Assembly: GCA_948099385.1 (NCBI GenBank)
Contig: CANUEZ040000199.1
Span: forward strand, 3,978,001-4,042,000
Length of the DNA stretch: 64,000 bases
From: Fasciola hepatica
Taxonomy: Eukaryota > Platyhelminthes > Trematoda > Plagiorchiida > Fasciolidae
Reading direction: 5' to 3'
Shown: positions 58,932-64,000 of the stretch, in pieces
Position numbering within the stretch: the stretch's first letter is position 1
Layout: each line of letters opens with the position of its first letter
The notes under the pieces: model-generated
The model's input: the letters and a program-made list of their open reading frames with translations, nothing else
What the model was told of the DNA's origin: nothing
Database searches by the model: none
Made by a program: the position numbers and the translations under genes

Positions 58932-59424
58932 TGAAACAAAAGCCGTTATCGTTAGATTATAATGTACACCATACATGTTATTCCCTTTGCATTTTGTAGT
59001 TCAGGATTGACGAAACAAAATGGACCATTCTTGTTTGTTTGCTTGGAGTATTAAAATAACCACTTTGAAAATGTTTCGTGGAACAATTTGAGCCACTAAA
59101 CATGTGGAATTATTTCAGTGAAGGGTCTGTTATAGTTATACTGTATAATGTGATTGTCGAATATTAGATGCCGATACTGGAAAAGATGTGAAATTTGATG
59201 GACGTCAAACCCCAAAAGCTAAACATATATCGGTAAAGTGCAATATATCCGTAGTTGGGAATTCGAATGTGATAAATGAATTGAGTATATGGGAAATATG
59301 AAAATCATTTTTAAAATGGATTAAATGGAATCAGTTCATGAGAAAGATTGAAAACGTGGAAGTAGCCAAAGAACAAATTCACAATATATTTCGGTCACTG
59401 AACTAACGAGGATATTCCACTAAC

Positions 59425-59599
59425 GCGTATCTCCGTTCGTCGAATATCTGTCTTGTTCAACTTAGCATTCATTTTGTTGGTATCAACCAGTACTCCATCG
59501 ACGACCCATGGTCCAGCATGAAGATCCAGCATTGTTAATTTGCATTCGCATTGGGACCGTTCCGTATTCTTCAATGTCGTATTTATTTGGACCGTGTCA
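59425..59599 (-). pseudogene. Right exon 7, open
   Basis: Acceptor TAATCCAG, donor GTTAGT. Reads DTVQINTTLKNTERSQCECK, LTMLDLHAGPWVVDGVLVDT, then KTDIRRTEIR, in phase 0 with exon 8. Keeps the 14 nt lost on the left. Confidence 0.65.
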
Positions 59600-59659
59600 C
59601 TGGATTAAATTAGGAAAGTAAAGGTTTTTAAATAGGAAAAATCTAAAAAGTATTGTAGA

Positions 59660-60780
59660 TTCGAAATCACCATGTAGCAACCTAAATTCTTTGAAAACAA
59701 CTTTTCCGCACTAAGCAGAAATGCCAAATAGTTTCCCGTAGTGCTCATGCCTCACCGGTCAATAGCAGTTCCTACTATGCTGGCCTTCAGCAACCGCCTT
59801 ATCATTCAGTTTTTCAGTGCAACGCACTCGCAGGACGGCATGTCAGTTACCTGTATATCTCTATGCGCAATAGCCTTGAACTTGGGCTATCTACCCTTCG
59901 TCCTTGACTTTACCATGTTTTGTTTGGCACACAGTCCAAAATCAGTTTGGTATGAAATAGCAGCCTTCATCTAGTAATGCTCAAAACAAGGTCTCCTCGA
60001 GCCATCATCCTGTTCGACATACTGGTAGGGATATTTTGCGAACTGAGTGGTACACTGTCGCAAAATTTCATATTCTGGGTTAGTCTTGCGTCAGTTTAAA
60101 ACTGTTCACTTTCACGGAATTGAGAATACATGTTTCTGTTCATTGGCAAGATTATTACACGAACTATGAGTACAGTGGCAAATGCTTTTCATGTTGATTC
60201 TTTTCCTCTATTTACAATACAGAAAGATTTATCGCCTTCGTAAGAACTTCGCTCCGGGCGACCTCCCTACGTAACTTTTGATAATGGTTCGACGGTACCA
60301 ACCGCAAATCTGAAGCATAACATGCCCGTGAATCACAAACGTACCTCAGATGTAACTAGTTAGCAACCAGTGCTTCCACACTCCAGGATTAATCCCTTCC
60401 GTTCAAAATAACCTCATTGCAAGAAACACTTCTACCATAACTAATCCTTTCCCTGTCAGCAAAAACTATCCTGACTGGTGTTTCTTGGTGAGAGGGGACT
60501 TCGTTAGATGGGTGAACAATGATTCTCGGATGCAAAACTAATTTTGCAGTTGTTGCTGCTCATGAGCGTACCTGTTCCTCCGCTGTCCGTTCCTCTTTAG
60601 ACTTGTACACTAAGTATGTCTTCCTTCAGAAAAATGCAATTTGTGCATCAGATGTGTGAAAGGATGCTCCTCACAGAGATGTCCACTGGAGAATCCAATC
60701 TGTGATTTGCTAACAGTTCTAAATGGGTCAGTCGACAGCTGAGTTGTGTGCATCGAAAAATCTTTGTCCATTCTTCTTTA
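59660..60780. other. Intron sequence, right copy
   Basis: 59680-60090 pairs with 29865-29430 of the left arm. 60095-60780 has no left counterpart. No further exon is recognised. Confidence 0.5.
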
Positions 60781-60782
60781 GA

Positions 60783-60930
60783 CATTGTCTCCAATAAAAC
60801 CCCAATTAGCAACCACAATGTCGTCGTTCTCCAGGTTGAATGTGATTTCTCCACGTGAAAAATAGCAGTTGTGGCTCATCTTACAGGAACACCCACTCCA
60901 GTTGAGTCCAGGACGCACTTTACTAGTCCG
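60783..60930 (-). pseudogene. Right exon 5 (tentative), not in left arm
   Basis: Frame reads KVRPGLNWSGCSCKMSHNCY, FSRGEITFNLENDDIVVAN, WGFIGDNV, ending in TAA. Cys-rich then beta-type. The acceptor may be GGACTAG at about 60930. Without a partner for comparison it is less certain. Confidence 0.4.
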
Positions 60931-61045
60931 AAAGGAGGAAGTTTTCAGTGAATGCTTATCAGTTATATGCTTCGGCAATGGCAATAAATATATGATAAGA
61001 CAATAAAAGGATGATGGTTCAATCGTGAAGATCAGCACACCATGT

Positions 61046-61266
61046 TTGCAAATGAAGAAATTGATGGATAAAGGCCAATCTTGATTACGTCAAATTTTCC
61101 CACTAGTCGTTCACGAGGTGCACATTCGAAAAAAGGAACCTTGCTGAATATGTAAAATCTGAGTTTAAAACTTGTAATTCGTGAATACATCAATATGAAT
61201 TTACTACGTGTACCAGAGTGGTAATTACCGCAAGTTGTAGATGAATGCAGCGGATGGGTGTCATCA
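61046..61266 (-). pseudogene. Right exon 4 (tentative), not in left arm
   Basis: Acceptor TTGTGCAG. Open frame TIVSDDTHPLHSSTTCGNYH, KLRFYIFSKVPFFECAPRE, RLVGKFDVIKIGLYPSIS, ending near a GTGTGC donor. Beta-type with two cysteines. Confidence 0.45.
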
Positions 61267-61390
61267 GAAACTATAGTGCTGCACAATCGTTCACATGCAG
61301 AAAATTAGGTTTTCTCACGATATTCAATAACTTTGAGTAGGATTTGTTACTGCACCTATAAATCCACTTAGGAGAACGCTTGGTCCTTAC

Positions 61391-61569
61391 ATTTCTGATG
61401 CACAAATAGGATTTTTGCCAACACAGTTTCTGTTCCAGTGAGCACTTGTGTGCGTCCGCGAAATTGTTTGACATGTTTAACTGAGTGAAGATCAGCAAAC
61501 GTGTCGACGGTGACCCAACGGAAGTCAACATCCTTGGTCGTACAATGCCACTGAATACCACTCCATCAC
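61391..61569 (-). pseudogene. Right exon 3, not in left arm
   Basis: Acceptor TTTTTATAG, donor GTAAGG. Frame GDGVVFSGIVRPRMLTSVGS, LLIFTQLNMSNNFADAHK, CSLEQKLCWQKSYLCIRN. The first 27 nt survive in the left arm (29399-29425) before its deletion. It joins in phase to the exon 2 end used by the right copy's GT. Confidence 0.6.
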
Positions 61570-61949
61570 CTATAAAAAAATAAACACTGCGTAATTCAGC
61601 AGTATAAGGTGTCCTAGCTCCCGCGCGACGGTTGTTTACATGAATGCTCTCTCACTAAAACTGTTCATATTCATTCCCGCGGTCGCGTTCTGTTGCATTA
61701 CTATTGAGCTGTCTTATTTATTTCCCTCACAAAACTGCAACATCAGCTGCGGATAAACTTTTAGCCATTATTCAAATAGTGTGAACACAAGAGGGAAATA
61801 TTCGTAAAGAGTACGGCGTGAATACGTGAAGTAAAAATTGTGTTGCTGCAAGTGTAAGAATATAACAGAATTATTGCATTTTTACCTGGGTCATGGTGTA
61901 GATGAAAAGACTTAGTAGTAACTACGCTCGTATTTCCGTCCGTTTCAAC

Positions 61950-62191
61950 CTGGATAGACATCCGAATTGTTGACATGCATTGTTAAATCAAGATCCGTGA
62001 TAGGTTGACCTTTGTGGCGCACATCTATTGTTGCATTTTTCAAAGTCAATTCCTCATCAAAACGGGATTCAAACGGAATGGTGATAATCTTCTTGTTTTC
62101 TACCGCCATGCAATGGCTCACACTTTGTTTGATCTCCAAATTGATCGTAATTGCATCTCATGTTTTGTCTTCACAAAGAAACGAGAATTTC
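61950..62191 (-). pseudogene. Right exon 2, with stop
   Basis: Acceptor TTTGTAG. Frame FLCEDKT, TGA (62158-62160, CGA on the left), then HCMAVENKKIITIPFESR, TLKNATIDVRHKGQPITD, NNSDVYPG. The donor is CCAG followed by GTTGAA instead of GTAAGT. Confidence 0.6.
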
Positions 62192-62864
62192 CTACAAAGC
62201 AGTAAAGTCTATTTCATGATCAAGAACTCCTAGAAAAATTTAGTAGTTTCGGGAGCTTTAGGCAATACTGCACTGCTTTTCAGTAAAACACGAGTGATAA
62301 GCATTCACATGTAGATGAGCAATTGACAAATGAGCAAGCTTATACTTTTGCCTCACTTTTACAATGCACAGCTCGCCAATGACCGAAACGGGAAATTGAA
62401 TATTTCTCTGTGACAAACATCTGACTGGTCCAAGAATAGGTAAATTATTGCGATCGGAGAACAGAAATTCAATGTGGAATAGAAAAGTACACATTTAGGC
62501 AGCCGTTTGACGCTTAAAATCAAAAGACGGCTAATCAGCTGTCTAACTCAATGATGTGCACAGATGATAAATACCATGGAAGAAGAACTCCGTACGGTGC
62601 GAAATACATTCATAATGGATAACCTGAATATTAAATTAACCGGGAGAGGGAAACTCAAAGGAAGACAATGGCGGAGATAGTGCCAGCGAACATCTCTCTA
62701 CAATTTATAGGTGACACACTAGCAGCTACTGTGCACAAAAGATTGTTCATGCTGCCAGACTGCGTGTTCATTCTCAGCGGTGTGTTTGCGGTTGCAAGCC
62801 AACGAGCCTGACTCGGCAGTCTCATTGTTTGTGTATTCCTGTATATGCTTTTGTGAAACAACAT

Positions 62865-63045
62865 TTTGCGGTCTCACGACCAGACGCCTGGCTGAACACA
62901 TTCGCGAGCAACTTCCAACGCCGTTAATGTTTGGAACTGATTTTCCAACTAGGAGAGCATTCGTTTCATACCCAGCTCAGTCTAACCCGAAGGTGAGTGT
63001 AACGGCACTGTCCACAACCCGGATAGGGTTTGTGGTGAGCTGTTC
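62865..63045 (-). pseudogene. Right exon 1 (tentative), with stop
   Basis: Frame VDSAVTLTFGLD, TGA (62977-62979), then ETNALLVGKSVPNINGVGSC, SRMCSARRLVVRPQN. Partner of 27898-28105. Confidence 0.4.
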
Positions 63046-63507
63046 AGAACGGTGAGGCACCATATTTTGGTCAGGGCGTAAGACGCCGGAATTCGTCTTT
63101 GCACCCCCCCCTCCCCCTCTGCCATTTCCTCTTAGATCTCAGGGACAATGTTTACATGATCAAAGTCTATCGTGACCCACAGAACACTCATGGCAAGTCG
63201 TAGATTGTCTGCAGACTAACTCAATGGGTGAGTGATATTAGGCCCATATCCGATCTTTGGATAAACCTCTTGTGAAAAAGGTGTAAATAATAACGCTGTC
63301 ATGCATATTGTGTTGATTAAGAAACACTGAAATCAAGCTAGTTTTCCAATGTTTTTATCTTCAGTGTAGTCGTATGCATCAATTACGTGTTCATTCACTT
63401 GTGATATATTGGGACAAAACAAATCATTTGTATAGTACAGTGAAACATTATTGACAGTAAATAAGTAGTTAGAAATTAATAATTTCTTCGAAATAGAAGG
63501 TCTTCTC

Positions 63508-63798
63508 GCCGGAGGATCTGATATTTGTAAAATTGATTTGCACTCGACTCTGCTGGACTACGTTAAACTCAGTGATATTGGAGAAGCTTGTATGGTCCAC
63601 TTTATTTTGTTTTCCGTTGCTCAGACGGAGCACTTTTACAGTGCATTGCGGCTTATCAGACTTCTCGAATTTTGGGCAGATAATCAACAATGACGATTCA
63701 ATGATCGCGCGGCCTCTCCGAAAGTACAATTCCAGCTGAACAGATTTCGGTCTGTTCATTTCAACCTCCCCAATCTGCTCGGAAATATTTACCGTTAT
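63508..63798 (-). pseudogene. Right exon 0, open
   Basis: Acceptor ACTTTCAG. Open frame ITVNISEQIGEVEMNRPKSV, QLELYFRRGRAIIESSLLII, CPKFEKSDKPQCTVKVLRLS, TEFNVVQQSRVQINFTNIR. Beta-sandwich pattern with two cysteines and NIT/NFT sites. The pattern loosely recalls integrin alpha leg or similar Ig-like beta domains but no signature decides it. The donor position carries GC where the left arm has GT. Upstream exons would lie beyond the window. Confidence 0.6.
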
Positions 63799-64000
63799 CT
63801 GAAAGTGGAAAACGTCGGAAACTGTAAAGTTCCGTTTTCAAGAGTGAACAGAATATTCGGATGTTTTCGAAATATCTCACAAGACGGAATAGGGAATGTG
63901 AACAGATCCAATGTTTTCCCGGAGAACGAACTTGCAAAGTAGCATTGTGATTATATTTGATAAGTCAAAGAACAGAAGCATTTAGTGCGTATCTCAAATG
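63798..64000 (-). other. Upstream intron of right copy
   Basis: Matches 26948-27138 of the left arm to the last base of the window (shared GAGATACGCACTAAATGCTT), proving that the duplication continues beyond the window. Confidence 0.85.

Larger units (their letters stand above)
56626..63798 (-). pseudogene. Right copy of duplicated extracellular-protein gene
   Basis: Exons 0-12 of the same gene as the left copy, transcribed toward the spacer. It keeps exons 3-5, absent on the left, but lacks terminal exon 13. Lesions: TGA 62158-62160 in exon 2, weakened exon 2 donor, one-base deletion and lost donor (GT to CT at 58728-58729) in exon 8, tandem TAA TAA at 58043-58048 in exon 9, and deletion of the end and donor of exon 10 near 57455. 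Probably a pseudogene; its intact exons give the better view of the ancestral protein at several points. Confidence 0.75.
51535..64000 (-). repeat. Right arm of the giant inverted duplication
   Basis: Reverse-complement partner of 26948-40715; reaches the window end, so its true end is not seen. Relative to the left arm it keeps about 1.45 kb at 60095-61545. It lacks about 1.08 kb (between 59660 and 59680) and 1.33 kb (at 56500), and has about 0.3 kb of unmatched sequence each at 52.7-53.0 kb and 53.45-53.7 kb. Confidence 0.97.

Noticed and set aside
62780..63055. GIY-YIG-like reading (TTRRLAEHIREQLP) on the plus strand
   Set aside because: It resembles the Penelope nuclease helix, but the flanks do not. 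It is antisense to a frame that is part of the duplicated gene in both arms.
1..64000. CRISPR arrays, operons, phage or plasmid features
   Set aside because: None present; the sequence is eukaryotic, with GT/AG exons and retrotransposons.

Overview
This is eukaryotic DNA from a repeat-rich, intron-rich genome, and I read it as a flatworm, most likely a digenean fluke. There are no operons, RBSs, rRNAs or clear tRNA genes. Coding potential comes as short exons (27 to about 370 nt) bounded by GT/AG, with long AT-rich introns. The mobile elements are the mixture typical of trematodes: Penelope-like elements carrying a GIY-YIG nuclease, RTE-like and CR1/Jockey-like non-LTR elements, a Gypsy element resembling the CsRn1 group of liver flukes, Bel/Pao, and tRNA-like SINE fragments. 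The host assignment is inference; no single-copy marker gene is present.

Layout. 1-3.3 kb: nothing recognised. 3.3-4.0 kb: RTE reverse transcriptase (RT) fragment (-). 4.6-8.1 kb: a scatter of minus-strand candidate exons, including a 27-nt candidate micro-exon. 9.2-10.0 kb: 3' part of a Penelope-like element (+). 11.3-16.4 kb: plus-strand candidate exons, one encoding a degenerate cadherin-type repeat. 16.9-24.5 kb: repeat-rich, with a decayed RTE element (19.0-22.1 kb, +) lying between two inverted copies of a 330-bp repeat. 22.3-23.7 kb: two minus-strand candidate exons. 25.0-26.6 kb: Penelope-like element (-) with RT and GIY-YIG parts.

The second half is dominated by one structure. A segment of more than 12 kb (26.95-40.7 kb) recurs in inverted orientation at 51.5-64.0 kb, where it runs off the window edge. 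The spacer is about 10.8 kb. Each arm carries, in the same internal order, a multi-exon extracellular-protein gene, a Bel/Pao fragment and a CR1-like fragment. The spacer holds a Gypsy pol fragment, a few candidate exons, an RTE fragment, a Gypsy gag fragment and a decayed CR1/Jockey-like element.

The duplicated gene is not one I can name. Its exons read as beta-sandwich segments, then a pair resembling an F5/8 type C (discoidin) domain, then a group resembling a C-type-lectin-like domain ending in a stop. Both copies are broken, by different lesions: the left by three in-frame stops, a frameshift and loss of three exons; the right by two stop sites, lost or weakened donors, a frameshift and loss of the last exon. 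I read both as pseudogenes of a parent gene outside the window, or as two copies decaying independently since duplication. Other exon scatters (4.6-8.1, 11.3-16.4, 22.3-23.7, 42.7-43.6 kb) have the same general character and could be further members, but that is unproven.
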